From positions 2,852,001 to 2,916,000 of the forward strand of contig OZ244944.1 in the NCBI GenBank assembly GCA_965222335.1: a DNA stretch of 64,000 nt, given 5' to 3'. The notes beneath the pieces were generated by a model. It was not told where the DNA came from. It saw only the letters and a list, made by a program, of their open reading frames with translations, and ran no database searches. The position numbers were made by a program, and so were the translations under genes. This document shows positions 1 through 8,435 of the stretch, piece by piece (positions within the stretch are counted from its first letter, which is position 1; every line of letters starts with the position of its first letter). Source of the stretch: G965222335 sp965222335 (GTDB lineage: Bacteria > Pseudomonadota > Gammaproteobacteria > Pseudomonadales > Halieaceae).

Positions 1-430
1 CAGGGTCACGGATCTGGCGGGGCGCGTGCTGTTCCAGCCCGACTGGGGCCAGTATGATATGGCTGTGGGCGCACGAATAAGCTCTGTCTTCGGCGGCACC
101 GCTGACCGCGATCGCTTTCGCCTGTACGAGGCGGCCTCCTCCGGGACGCCGCCCCCGGTGCCCCGGGACGCCCAGCTGATGGCGCTGTACCAGCAGATCG
201 CCGACATCGCCGGGGCGACACCGCCCGATCGTGAGGAGGTCGAGGCTTTGCTGGTGCAGCTGCAAGACTACCCCCGGGAGTGGCTGCTGCAGGTGGAACT
301 GCTGCGGGCCCTGCCCAAAGACGGGCCCTGGGATGCGCCGCGTGAACACATCAAGTCAGCCCTGGGCGCTGCGGCCGAATCCGGGCCGGAAGTCGCGGAG
401 CTGATTCACCTGGCACTGGAGACCACCTGA
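1..430 (+). CDS. Aromatic amino acid hydroxylase-like protein, C-terminal part (partial)
   Basis: The reading frame is open from base 2, so the gene begins upstream of the window and about 142 residues are visible. The segment DWGQYDMAVG followed by SVFGGTADR resembles the C-terminal part of the long biopterin-dependent aromatic amino acid (phenylalanine 4-) hydroxylases of some bacteria. That match is from memory of the family and is not proven here. The iron ligands of the catalytic domain would lie upstream and cannot be checked. The remaining part is acidic and helical with no membrane segment. The stop is 2 bases before the ATG of the next gene, so the two are probably co-transcribed. 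Confidence 0.5.
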   Translation, partial: RVTDLAGRVLFQPDWGQYDMAVGARISSVFGGTADRDRFRLYEAASSGTPPPVPRDAQLMALYQQIADIAGATPPDREEVEALLVQLQDYPREWLLQVELLRALPKDGPWDAPREHIKSALGAAAESGPEVAELIHLALETT

Positions 431-432
431 TC

Positions 433-1437
433 ATGCAAACACCGACCGAGGGTCCCGAGACACCCACGCGGGTACGCACCCCCGACGCACACTTTACCGG
501 GTTGCCGGATTTCCCCTTTTTGCCTCATTACCTGTCGGTCCCCTGGCCGGCGGGTGATGGCCCCCTGCGCATGCACTACCTTGATGAGGGCCCCCGGGAT
601 GCGCCGGTGATCCTGATGGTCCACGGTGAGCCCAGCTGGTCATATCTCTATCGCCATCTGGTGCCGGTGTTTGTCGCTGCCGGCTACCGAACCGTGGTGC
701 CGGACCTTATCGGCTTCGGCCGCTCGGACAAGCCCACGCGGCCCTGGGACTACAGTTTCGCGGCCCACCTTGACTGGCTGGGAGCCCTGTTGACGGCGCT
801 GGACTTGCATAAGGTGACCCTGGTTTGCCAGGACTGGGGCGGTCCCGTGGGGCTGGGCGTGCTGGCGCGGGAGAGCGAGCGATTCAGCGCCGTGGTCGCC
901 GCGAATACCATGCTGCACACCGCGGCACCGGAGCTGGCGGGTCGTACAACCTGGGCCGCCCACGCCGTGGATGACAATGACTGCCGCCTGAACCAGGGCC
1001 TGCTGGACTGGGCCCGCCATGGACAGCGGGAGGCGCACTTTCTCGCCGGGGATTCCCTGCAGTGGGCCACGCTTACGGAACTGCCCCCGGCAGTGATCGC
1101 GGCCTACGACGCGCCCTTTCCGGGAGAGTGGCACAAGGTCGGTATGCGCCAGTTCCCGCTGCTGATACCGCTGACCCCCAGTGACCCCGGCGCCGCCATC
1201 AATCGCGAAACCTGGGCGATGCTGTCAGCGTTTGAGCGCCCCTTTCTCACCCTGTTCAGCGACGCTGACCCCACCACCCACGGTTGGGAGGCCCTGTTCC
1301 GCGAGCGGATTCCCGGCGCCCGGGACCAGCCCCACCAGGTGCTCGCCGGCGCCGGCCATTTCTGGCAGGAAGACTGCGGCACCGAGGCGGCGCAGATCAT
1401 CCTCGACTGGCTTGCCGGTCATCACCTGACACCCTGA
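433..1437 (+). CDS. Haloalkane dehalogenase-like alpha/beta hydrolase
   Basis: This 334-residue alpha/beta-hydrolase has the layout of DhlA-type haloalkane dehalogenases, which cleave carbon-halogen bonds to give an alcohol and halide. HGEPSW (residues 64-69) supplies the oxyanion region. QDWGG carries the nucleophile Asp134 with the adjacent halide-binding Trp. An acidic residue in SDADP (Asp277 or Asp279) and His309 in AGHFWQED complete the triad. There is no signal peptide, so it is cytoplasmic. The ATG begins 2 bases after the preceding stop. Epoxide hydrolases share the fold, but an Asp nucleophile followed by Trp together with the HGEP oxyanion motif favours a dehalogenase. The true substrate, possibly not halogenated, cannot be read from sequence. 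Confidence 0.8.
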   Translation: MQTPTEGPETPTRVRTPDAHFTGLPDFPFLPHYLSVPWPAGDGPLRMHYLDEGPRDAPVILMVHGEPSWSYLYRHLVPVFVAAGYRTVVPDLIGFGRSDKPTRPWDYSFAAHLDWLGALLTALDLHKVTLVCQDWGGPVGLGVLARESERFSAVVAANTMLHTAAPELAGRTTWAAHAVDDNDCRLNQGLLDWARHGQREAHFLAGDSLQWATLTELPPAVIAAYDAPFPGEWHKVGMRQFPLLIPLTPSDPGAAINRETWAMLSAFERPFLTLFSDADPTTHGWEALFRERIPGARDQPHQVLAGAGHFWQEDCGTEAAQIILDWLAGHHLTP

Positions 1438-1517
1438 CTCGCCCGCGCTGGACACCCCCGGGAGGGGCTTGTACTGTTCCGGGCTGACAGATTTTCGTGA
1501 CCCATCCAGGAGACCGC

Positions 1518-2690
1518 ATGCCGCTGGATTTTGACGGCGCCCGCCTGCCCAACCCCCATCACACCGCGGAGCACCACGCCTGGCGCACCCAGCTGCGCCG
1601 CTTTATCGATACCGAAATCATGCCCTACGCCGACGCCTGGGACGAGGCCGGTGAAATTCCCGCCGAACTGTGGCCCAAGGCGGCGGCGGTGGGTCTGCTC
1701 GGCCTGGGTTATCCCGAGGCCTACGGCGGTATCAGCGAGGGCACGGACGTCTGGCACGGCTGGATCGCCAATGAGGAGCTGGCCCGGGTCGGTGCCGGCG
1801 GGATCAACGCCAGCCTGATGATTCACGGTATCGGCCTGCCCCCCGTGATGCACTGGGGCAGCGAGGCGATGAAGCGTGCGGTGGCGCCGCCGGTGCTCGC
1901 CGGTGAGCGGCACATCTCCCTGGGCATCACCGAGCCGGGCGCCGGCTCGGACGTTGCGGGCATCAGCACGACCGCGGTTCGCGACGGTGACCATTTCGTG
2001 GTCAATGGCAGCAAGACCTACATCACCGGCGGGATGCGTGCCAACTGGATTTCCACTGCCGTGCGCACCGGGGGCGAGGGCGCCCGGGGCGTCTCCATGC
2101 TGCTGATTCCCACGGACGCCGAAGGATTCTCACGCACGCCCCTGACCCGCAAGCAGGGCTGGTGGGCTTCCGACACCGCGACGCTCTATTTTGACAACGT
2201 GCGGGTGCCCGTGGACCAGCTGATCGGGGAAGAGAATCGCGGCTTCCTGGTGATCATGACCAACTTTAACAGTGAGCGCATGGCCATGGCCGCCGGCATG
2301 GAGGCCCAGGCACGGGTCTGTCTGGAGGAGGCGGTGGCCTGGGCAAGCCAGCGCCGGACCTTCGGCAAGCGCCTCGCGGACCACCAGGTCATCCGGCACA
2401 AGATCGCGCAGATGAAACAGCGCATCAACGCCACCCAGGCCTATATTCGCCTGTGTTATGAGTCCATGGCCGCGGAGGAAGCCAGCCCCGGGGATATCGC
2501 CATGCTCAAGGTGCAGGCCAGCGAGACCCTGGAGTTCTGCGCCCGGGAGGCGATGCAGATACTCGGCGGTGCCGGCTACATGCGCGGCAACCGGGTCGAG
2601 CGTATTTACCGTGAGGTTCGGGTCAATGCGATTGGGGGCGGTTCCGAGGAAATCATGCGCGACCTCGCGGCGCGCCAGTACGGGGTATAG
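1518..2690 (+). CDS. Acyl-CoA dehydrogenase
   Basis: A 390-residue FAD-dependent acyl-CoA dehydrogenase that introduces the alpha,beta double bond of an acyl-CoA. ITEPGAGSDV is the flavin/substrate signature, RRTFGKRLADHQVI the second family signature, and GGGSEEIM the C-terminal loop. The loop has Gly where MCAD has its catalytic Glu. A Glu in CLEEAVAW (residues 270/271) sits where LCAD and isovaleryl-CoA dehydrogenase place the base, so the enzyme is probably active through the alternative position. I chose ATG 1518 because CAGGAGA lies at the right distance upstream; the in-frame GTG at 1497 has no ribosome site. The GST gene starts 4 bases after the stop. Confidence 0.9.
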   Translation: MPLDFDGARLPNPHHTAEHHAWRTQLRRFIDTEIMPYADAWDEAGEIPAELWPKAAAVGLLGLGYPEAYGGISEGTDVWHGWIANEELARVGAGGINASLMIHGIGLPPVMHWGSEAMKRAVAPPVLAGERHISLGITEPGAGSDVAGISTTAVRDGDHFVVNGSKTYITGGMRANWISTAVRTGGEGARGVSMLLIPTDAEGFSRTPLTRKQGWWASDTATLYFDNVRVPVDQLIGEENRGFLVIMTNFNSERMAMAAGMEAQARVCLEEAVAWASQRRTFGKRLADHQVIRHKIAQMKQRINATQAYIRLCYESMAAEEASPGDIAMLKVQASETLEFCAREAMQILGGAGYMRGNRVERIYREVRVNAIGGGSEEIMRDLAARQYGV

Positions 2691-2694
2691 GCTG

Positions 2695-3348
2695 ATGAAA
2701 TTGTGGCATTGCGGCGGCGCCCGCTCCCTGCGCCCCCTGTGGGCGCTGGAGGAAATGGGCCTGGATTACGAGCTGGAAACCCTGCCGTTCCCGCCGCGGG
2801 TATTCCAGCGCGACTATCTGCAGATCAACCGCCTCGGCACGGTGCCGTTTTTTGTCGACGGCGGGGTCGAGATGACCGAGTCGGTGGCGATCTGCCAATA
2901 CCTCACGGACCGTTATGACGACGCGCGCCAGCTGAGCCTGGGGAGCGAACATCCCGAGTACGGTGCCTATCTCAACTGGCTGCACCAGGCGGATGCCACC
3001 CTCACCTTTCCCCAGACCCTGGTGATGCGCTACCGCTTCCTGGAGCCGGATCCGGCGAAGCAGTCGGTGGCGGATGATTACGCCAGGTGGTTTATCGCCC
3101 GGCTGCGACGCCTGGATGAGCACCTGCAAAGCCATGACTACCTGGTGGATGGGCGCTTCACCATCGCCGACATTGCGGTGGGCTACGCCCTCTACCTGGG
3201 CCGCGTGATCGGCGCGGATGAGCGCTACCAGCCGCAGACCGCGGCCTACCTGGCGCGCCTGTGTGCCCGGGAGGCCTTTGCGCGCGCCGATGGGATGGCC
3301 GAGCCGCTACAATTGCCGACGCCCGAACCAACAGATCAGAAGGAATAG
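2695..3348 (+). CDS. Glutathione S-transferase family protein
   Basis: A 217-residue cytosolic GST. The N-terminal thioredoxin-like half starts MKLWHCGGARSLRPLWALEE, with Ser11 the likely glutathione-activating residue. It contains the cis-Pro segment GTVPFFVD and the glutathione gamma-glutamyl contact ESVAICQYL. The helical C-terminal half carries the N-capping motif FTIADIAVGYAL. The ATG sits 4 bases after the acyl-CoA dehydrogenase stop; longer in-frame starts would overlap that gene. Embedded in a lipid-catabolism run, it probably handles an electrophilic or peroxidised intermediate, but the substrate is not inferable. Confidence 0.88.
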   Translation: MKLWHCGGARSLRPLWALEEMGLDYELETLPFPPRVFQRDYLQINRLGTVPFFVDGGVEMTESVAICQYLTDRYDDARQLSLGSEHPEYGAYLNWLHQADATLTFPQTLVMRYRFLEPDPAKQSVADDYARWFIARLRRLDEHLQSHDYLVDGRFTIADIAVGYALYLGRVIGADERYQPQTAAYLARLCAREAFARADGMAEPLQLPTPEPTDQKE

Positions 3349-3351
3349 CCC

Positions 3352-4554
3352 GTGAGCGCAAGCCAACAGGAACTGCAGGATTTCCGCGAACAGGTGGCCG
3401 CCTGGCTGGTGGATAACCAGCCCGCCGACCCGGGATTCCTGCTGCCCCAGTCCTTTATGGAGGTCAGTAACGAGCAGCAGCTGGACTTCCTGCGTGAGTG
3501 GCAGCACAAGGTCTGGTCCGCCGGCTATCTCGGCATGGCCTGGCCCAAGGAGTACGGCGGTGGCGGTCTGGCGCCGGTCTACCAGAGTATCGTGGACCGC
3601 GAGATGCGGCGCCTCGGCGTGCCGATCTGCTTCAACGTGATAGGCCTCGGCTGGGCGGGGCCGCTGATCAACGACATCGGCACCGAGGCAGAGAAGGCCA
3701 GGTATCTCAAGGGCATTCTCAGCGCGGAGGATATCTGGTGCCAGGGCTTTTCCGAGCCGGATCACGGCTCCGACCTGGGCAATGCCCAGACCCGCGCGGT
3801 GCGCGACGGGGACGAGTACGTGATCAACGGCACCAAGATCTGGACCACGATGGGCAATTATGCCCGCTACATGATTCTGCTGGCGCGCACGGAAACCAAC
3901 ACCGCGCGCAAGTACGACGGGCTGTCCTTTTTTCTGGCTCCCATGCAGATCGATGGCGTGGAAACGCGGCCGATCCGCAAGATCACCGGCGAGTACGGCT
4001 TTACCGAGACTTTCTTCACCGATGCGCGAATTCCCGCGGATTGCCTGATGGGTGAGGAGGGGCAGGGCTGGAAGATCGCGATGCAGACCCTGCAGTACGA
4101 GCGCGGCGCCGAGGCGGGTGCCGCCGGCGGGCTGGCCTTCCAGCGGATCGTGATTGACGACCTGATAAGGCAGCTGCGTGGGCAGACCCGGGATGGCCAG
4201 CCCTTGCTGGCCGACCCCCTGGTGCGCGATGAGCTGGTGCAGCTGATCATGCAGGAGAAGGCGGTAGCCCTGGGCGAGAAGCGCGCGGCGATCGCCCCCC
4301 TGACCACCGATTATCCCCTGTCCCTGCCCCTGTCCAACAAGCTGCGCTTCACCGAGTACGCGCGGCGCATGCGCCAGCAGGCGCTGACCCTGCAGGGGGC
4401 TGACGGTGGCCTGTACGTGGGTGACCCCGGGGCGCGCCAGGGCGGCTTCTGGCAGCGGGCCTATTTCAACAGCTTCGCCGCCACCATCGGCGGCGGCACT
4501 AGCCAGGTGCAGGCGAACATTATTGCGGAACACGTGCTGGGATTGCCGAAATGA
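3352..4554 (+). CDS. Acyl-CoA dehydrogenase, first member of a coupled pair
   Basis: A 400-residue acyl-CoA dehydrogenase with FSEPDHGSDLGNAQTRA as the flavin signature and a C-terminal IGGGTSQVQANIIAEHVLG segment. It lacks Glu in the MCAD-type catalytic loop. It starts with GTG just after the GST stop, with AGAAGGAA as ribosome site. Its stop overlaps the ATG of the next acyl-CoA dehydrogenase as ATGA, which implies translational coupling. Adjacent, unequal acyl-CoA dehydrogenases of this kind (FadE/ChsE type) form alpha2beta2 heterotetramers in steroid and side-chain degradation, where only one subunit carries the base. The pairing here is inferred from the coupling and from the partner's degenerate C-terminus. 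Confidence 0.88.
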   Translation: MSASQQELQDFREQVAAWLVDNQPADPGFLLPQSFMEVSNEQQLDFLREWQHKVWSAGYLGMAWPKEYGGGGLAPVYQSIVDREMRRLGVPICFNVIGLGWAGPLINDIGTEAEKARYLKGILSAEDIWCQGFSEPDHGSDLGNAQTRAVRDGDEYVINGTKIWTTMGNYARYMILLARTETNTARKYDGLSFFLAPMQIDGVETRPIRKITGEYGFTETFFTDARIPADCLMGEEGQGWKIAMQTLQYERGAEAGAAGGLAFQRIVIDDLIRQLRGQTRDGQPLLADPLVRDELVQLIMQEKAVALGEKRAAIAPLTTDYPLSLPLSNKLRFTEYARRMRQQALTLQGADGGLYVGDPGARQGGFWQRAYFNSFAATIGGGTSQVQANIIAEHVLGLPK

Positions 4555-5714
4555 ACGATGCGAATCGAGCCGAGCCTGTGTCTGTCATCGCCAATACCGC
4601 GCTGGCCTGCAGTGAAGAGCAGGCGATGATCCAGGAAGTGGCCCGCGAATTCTGTCGCGACCAGTCGCCGATGGCGGCGGTTCGCGCGCAGCTGGATTCC
4701 GCCACGGGCTACGACGAGCGCACCTGGCAGCAGATGGTCGAGCTGGGCTGGCCCGGAATTGCCCTGCCTGAGGCGGTCGGCGGTTCCGGCCTGGGTGTGG
4801 CCGAAGTGGTCGCGGTGGCGGAAGCCATGGGACGGGCGATGCTCGGCACCCCGCTGTTGAGCACGACCCTCGCCGGGCAGCTGGTCGCCCGGGCCACGGA
4901 CTCGCCGCGGGTGGATGCCTTCCTGGCGGATGTTGCCGCGGGTGTACCCGCCACGGTGGCCCTGCTGGAAACCCCGGACTGGGGCGCGGATGTCTGCGAA
5001 TGCCTGTTCACGGAAGAGGGCGTGCTGCAGGGCAGCAAGCAGTATGTCATGGATGCGGGCGTTGCCGCCTGGTTCGTGGTGGTCACCCGCTACCGCGGTG
5101 CTCCGGCACTGGCCCTGGTGCACGCGGAGCAACTTGCCGGGGACGCCGTGGCGCCCCACACACTGGTGGATGAGACCCGGCGCGCAGCGACGGTGGACTT
5201 CAGCGGCGTGCAGTTGGCGCCGGAGGCGATCATCGCCGGGGATACGGTGGAGGCGGCCCTGTGTGACTACTACCTGCTTGGCGCGCTGCTGGTGGCGGCG
5301 GAAGCGACCGGTAGCGCCGCGGCCTGCCTGGACACCACCGTGGAGTACCTGAAGACCCGCAAGCAGTTCGGCAAGCTGATCGGTTCTTATCAGGCCCTGA
5401 AGCATCCCTGCGTGGATATTCTCAACGCGGTCGACGATGCCAAGTCCTTCGTGTATCACGCCGCAACCCTGGTCGGTGACGGGATCCTCGACCGTGACGC
5501 GGAAATCGCCTGTCGTATGGCCAAGGCCCAGGCCACCGAAGCCCTGCGCTTTGCCGCCGATCGCGCGGTGCAATTCCACGGTGGCATGGGCTTCACCTAT
5601 GAGTGCGATGCCCAGCTGTATATCCGGCGCGCCCAGTGGAGCCAGCAACAGTTTGGTGATGCCCTGCATCACCGCCGGCGCCTCGCGTCCCTGCTGCTGG
5701 ACCCGGCGCCCTGA
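4551..5714 (+). CDS. Acyl-CoA dehydrogenase, second member of a coupled pair
   Basis: A 387-residue acyl-CoA dehydrogenase translated from an ATGA overlap with the gene before it. The N-terminal helical domain (EEQAMIQEVAREFCRDQ) and the C-terminal helical domain (TRKQFGKLIGSYQALKH, then AVQFHGGMGFTYE) are clear. The middle flavin-binding region is weakly conserved and lacks the usual TEP-GSD motif. The C-terminus ends after the HGGMG helix without the canonical catalytic loop. These traits match the second subunit of heteromeric acyl-CoA dehydrogenases. Its function is therefore probably realised only together with the product of 3352-4554. Confidence 0.85.
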   Translation: MNDANRAEPVSVIANTALACSEEQAMIQEVAREFCRDQSPMAAVRAQLDSATGYDERTWQQMVELGWPGIALPEAVGGSGLGVAEVVAVAEAMGRAMLGTPLLSTTLAGQLVARATDSPRVDAFLADVAAGVPATVALLETPDWGADVCECLFTEEGVLQGSKQYVMDAGVAAWFVVVTRYRGAPALALVHAEQLAGDAVAPHTLVDETRRAATVDFSGVQLAPEAIIAGDTVEAALCDYYLLGALLVAAEATGSAAACLDTTVEYLKTRKQFGKLIGSYQALKHPCVDILNAVDDAKSFVYHAATLVGDGILDRDAEIACRMAKAQATEALRFAADRAVQFHGGMGFTYECDAQLYIRRAQWSQQQFGDALHHRRRLASLLLDPAP

Positions 5715-5730
5715 GGCGATAGCTGCATTT

Positions 5731-7119
5731 ATGGCAGATAAGTCCCGGGGCATGAAGCGCGGCGCCTTTGGCCGCGGCCTTTCGGTATCTCTGGCGGGAT
5801 TGCGCGCGGGGGGCGCCTTTGCCCTCGACGGCGCCTGGCAGCGCCTGCGCGGCGAGGAGGGCGAGCAGCTGGACTCGCCCTTCGCCCGGCGCGAGGCCCG
5901 GCGCTTTGTCGCCGAACTCGGGCGGCTCAAGGGGACCTATGTCAAGATCGGGCAGATGCTGGCCCTGCTGGGTGAGCATTTTCTGCCCCCGGCGCTGACG
6001 GAGGCCCTGCGCGAGTTGGGATCCTCGACCGAGCCCCTGCCCTGGCGGGAGATCGAACCGGTGCTGCGGGAGAGCCTCGGGAAGCGGTTCCGGGAGCTGG
6101 ATATCGAGCACCAGGCCATGGCCGCGGCGTCCCTGGCCCAGGTTCACCGGGCCACCGTGCGTGCCAGCGGAGAGCGCATTGTGCTCAAGGTGCAATATCC
6201 CGGTCTCGCCAGTGTGATTGACGCGGACTTTGACGCGGTGGTGCGCATGCTGTTGCTGGCCCGCTGGATTCAGGCGGGGCGGGAGCTGGACGAGTGGCTG
6301 GCGAGTATGCGCGAGCAACTGCACCAGGAGATCGATTACCAGCGCGAGGCCGACATGACCCGTGAGCTGGCGCGCCTTACCGGCGAGGTCAACCGCGCGC
6401 GGCCGCAGGGCGTGCCCTATCACGTGCCCGCGGTGTACGACGCCTACTGCGCCGAGGGCGTTCTCGCCCTGGAGTACGTCGAGGGCTACCTGGTCACCCG
6501 CGCCGAGGTCGCCGGTCTGAGCCAGCAGCGACGCAATGCTATCGCCGAGGCGATGCTGGAGCTGTTTTTCTACGAATTGTACGACTGGGGGGTGCTGCAG
6601 ACCGACCCCAATTTCGGTAACTACCTGATTCGCTGCGAGGGCGGGGGCGACACCCTTGTGCTACTGGACTTCGGCTCCGTGCTGGTGCCCGACGGCGAAT
6701 TCCTGCTGCACCTGGGGAACGCGATTGCCGCGGGCATGGCCGCGGACCGGCCGGTGCTGGAAGAGGCCCTCGTCGGCCTGGGTTGCCTGCGGGCGGACAG
6801 CGGCGAGGAGGCGCGCAACACCTTCACCGACTTCTGTCTGCAACTGCTGGAGCCCCTGCGTCCCCCCCAGGAGCTGCCGACCGAACACCTGAATGCCAGT
6901 GGCGAATATCGCTGGGGCCATTCCCGGCTGATGCGCCGGGTGGGCAAGCAGGCCGCGAGTTCGGCCCGCAGCCGTGAATTCACCACCCCGACCCGGGACT
7001 TCGCCCTGATCGCGCGCAAGCTCACCGGCGTTTTCACCTTTATCGCGGTGCTGAACGCCGAGTTCAACGCCCACGACCGGGTGCAGGCGCATATCGACCG
7101 CTGGCTGGAAGCAGACTGA
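5731..7119 (+). CDS. ABC1/ADCK/UbiB-family atypical kinase
   Basis: A 462-residue protein of the ABC1/UbiB family, atypical kinases or ATPases linked to quinone and lipid metabolism. The family hallmarks are in order: KIGQ (Lys72) of the N-terminal KxGQ extension, the alanine-rich nucleotide loop AAASLAQVH (131-139), the ATP lysine in VLKVQYPG (Lys153), EIDYQREADM, the catalytic segment DPNFGNYL (Asp292) and the metal-binding DFGS (Asp313). There is no terminal membrane anchor as in true UbiB, so it is closer to the shorter soluble members. The start ATG 5731 lies 16 bases after the upstream stop; longer in-frame starts overlap that gene. It ends one base before the convergent nagA stop. Confidence 0.85.
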   Translation: MADKSRGMKRGAFGRGLSVSLAGLRAGGAFALDGAWQRLRGEEGEQLDSPFARREARRFVAELGRLKGTYVKIGQMLALLGEHFLPPALTEALRELGSSTEPLPWREIEPVLRESLGKRFRELDIEHQAMAAASLAQVHRATVRASGERIVLKVQYPGLASVIDADFDAVVRMLLLARWIQAGRELDEWLASMREQLHQEIDYQREADMTRELARLTGEVNRARPQGVPYHVPAVYDAYCAEGVLALEYVEGYLVTRAEVAGLSQQRRNAIAEAMLELFFYELYDWGVLQTDPNFGNYLIRCEGGGDTLVLLDFGSVLVPDGEFLLHLGNAIAAGMAADRPVLEEALVGLGCLRADSGEEARNTFTDFCLQLLEPLRPPQELPTEHLNASGEYRWGHSRLMRRVGKQAASSARSREFTTPTRDFALIARKLTGVFTFIAVLNAEFNAHDRVQAHIDRWLEAD

Positions 7120-7120
7120 C

Positions 7121-8263
7121 TCAGTGTTGCCGGTGATCCCCGGCTACCCAGCTGTCCAGCACCCGTCCCGCCTGGTCAAGGCGCAGCACATCCGCCCGGT
7201 AGCCCGGGGCCAGGCGCCCCAGGCGATCATCCAGGCCGAGGAAGGTTGCCGGATTCAGGGAGGCCATGCGCAGGCATTGCGCCAGCGGCACCCCCAATGT
7301 GTTGTGGCAGTACTGCACCGCGTCACTCATGCCGATCGCGCTGCCGGCCAGGGCGCCATCGCTGTTCACCAGGCGCCCTTCCCGGGCGGTAATTCGCTCG
7401 CCGTATAACTCGAAGCTGTCACTGTCGCTGCCCACGGTCGCCATCGCATCGCTGACCAGGCAGGCCTTGTCCACGGGCAGGGCGCGCAGGGCCAGCCGGA
7501 GGCTGGCGGGATGCAGGTGATGGCCGTCGGCGATCAGCCCCGCCCAGCAATCGTCGCTGGCCAGCGCCGCGCCCACCACACCGGGCGCGCGGGCCGTGGG
7601 CGGGCTCATGGCGTTAAACAGGTGGGTGAAGCCACGCAGGCCCTCCGCCCGGGCCGCGTCTACCTGCTCCCAGGTGGCGTCGGTGTGTCCCGCAGAGACA
7701 ATTACGCCCGCGTTACACAGGCGCGCTGTCGTCCCCGCGGGCATACACTCCGGCGCCAGGGTCACCAGGGTGAGCACCTCGGCAGCGACGCTTTCCAGCC
7801 ACGCGATGTCGGCGGCCTCCGGTGCCCGCACACGGTCTGCCCGGTGGGTGCCGCGGCGGGACAGGGCGAAAAACGGTCCCTCCAGGTGAATTCCCACGAC
7901 GCCCGCCTGTCCCGCGGCGATGGCCTCGCGCACCGCTGCCACCGCGTCCCGCTGCACCGCCGGGGTGTCGCTGAGCAGGGTGGGTAGCATCGCGGTAGTG
8001 CCGGTGGCGCGGTGGGCAGTTGCCATGGTCGCCAGCGTCTGGGCGCTTGGTGCATTGTTAAACATGACTCCGCCGCCGCCGTTGACCTGCAGGTCAACGA
8101 ACCCGGGTACCAGTAGTCCCCGATCGAACTCGGTACGGGTGGCGGCGTCCGGAATCTGCGTGCGACTGACCACCGCCGCAATATTGCCGGCGTCGAACAG
8201 CAGGGCGCTGTCTTCGTGCCAGCGGTCGCCGTCGAACAGCCGCGGGGCCAGCAGCGCCTCCAT
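7121..8263 (-). CDS. nagA: N-acetylglucosamine-6-phosphate deacetylase
   Basis: A 380-residue amidohydrolase that converts GlcNAc-6-phosphate to glucosamine-6-phosphate and acetate in amino-sugar and peptidoglycan recycling. It shows the NagA pattern: PGFVDLQVNGGGG (Gln-x-Asn where other amidohydrolases have His-x-His), metal Glu in HLEGPFF, metal histidines in SAGHTDA and THLFNAM, and the catalytic Asp in LVSDAMA. I start at ATG 8263 because the family N-terminus (EALLAPRLFDG) begins there; longer in-frame starts add 68 residues of non-conserved sequence. The gene stands alone without nagB or nagK and is divergent from the acylase gene at 8436. Confidence 0.9.
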   Translation of the reverse strand: MEALLAPRLFDGDRWHEDSALLFDAGNIAAVVSRTQIPDAATRTEFDRGLLVPGFVDLQVNGGGGVMFNNAPSAQTLATMATAHRATGTTAMLPTLLSDTPAVQRDAVAAVREAIAAGQAGVVGIHLEGPFFALSRRGTHRADRVRAPEAADIAWLESVAAEVLTLVTLAPECMPAGTTARLCNAGVIVSAGHTDATWEQVDAARAEGLRGFTHLFNAMSPPTARAPGVVGAALASDDCWAGLIADGHHLHPASLRLALRALPVDKACLVSDAMATVGSDSDSFELYGERITAREGRLVNSDGALAGSAIGMSDAVQYCHNTLGVPLAQCLRMASLNPATFLGLDDRLGRLAPGYRADVLRLDQAGRVLDSWVAGDHRQH

Positions 8264-8435
8264 CAGGCAAGGACCTGTGCAAGTGCGGGGGTGCATCGAG
8301 TACGCGAAGACATGCGGGCTCTCCGGGGTGCGACGGGGGCTTTTCGGCGACGCGCCGGGCCCAATGTGAACAGAGCCTACATCAGTGCTATCCTGCTGGC
8401 CATTGCTCAACCATAACAACGAAAAGGTAACCTCC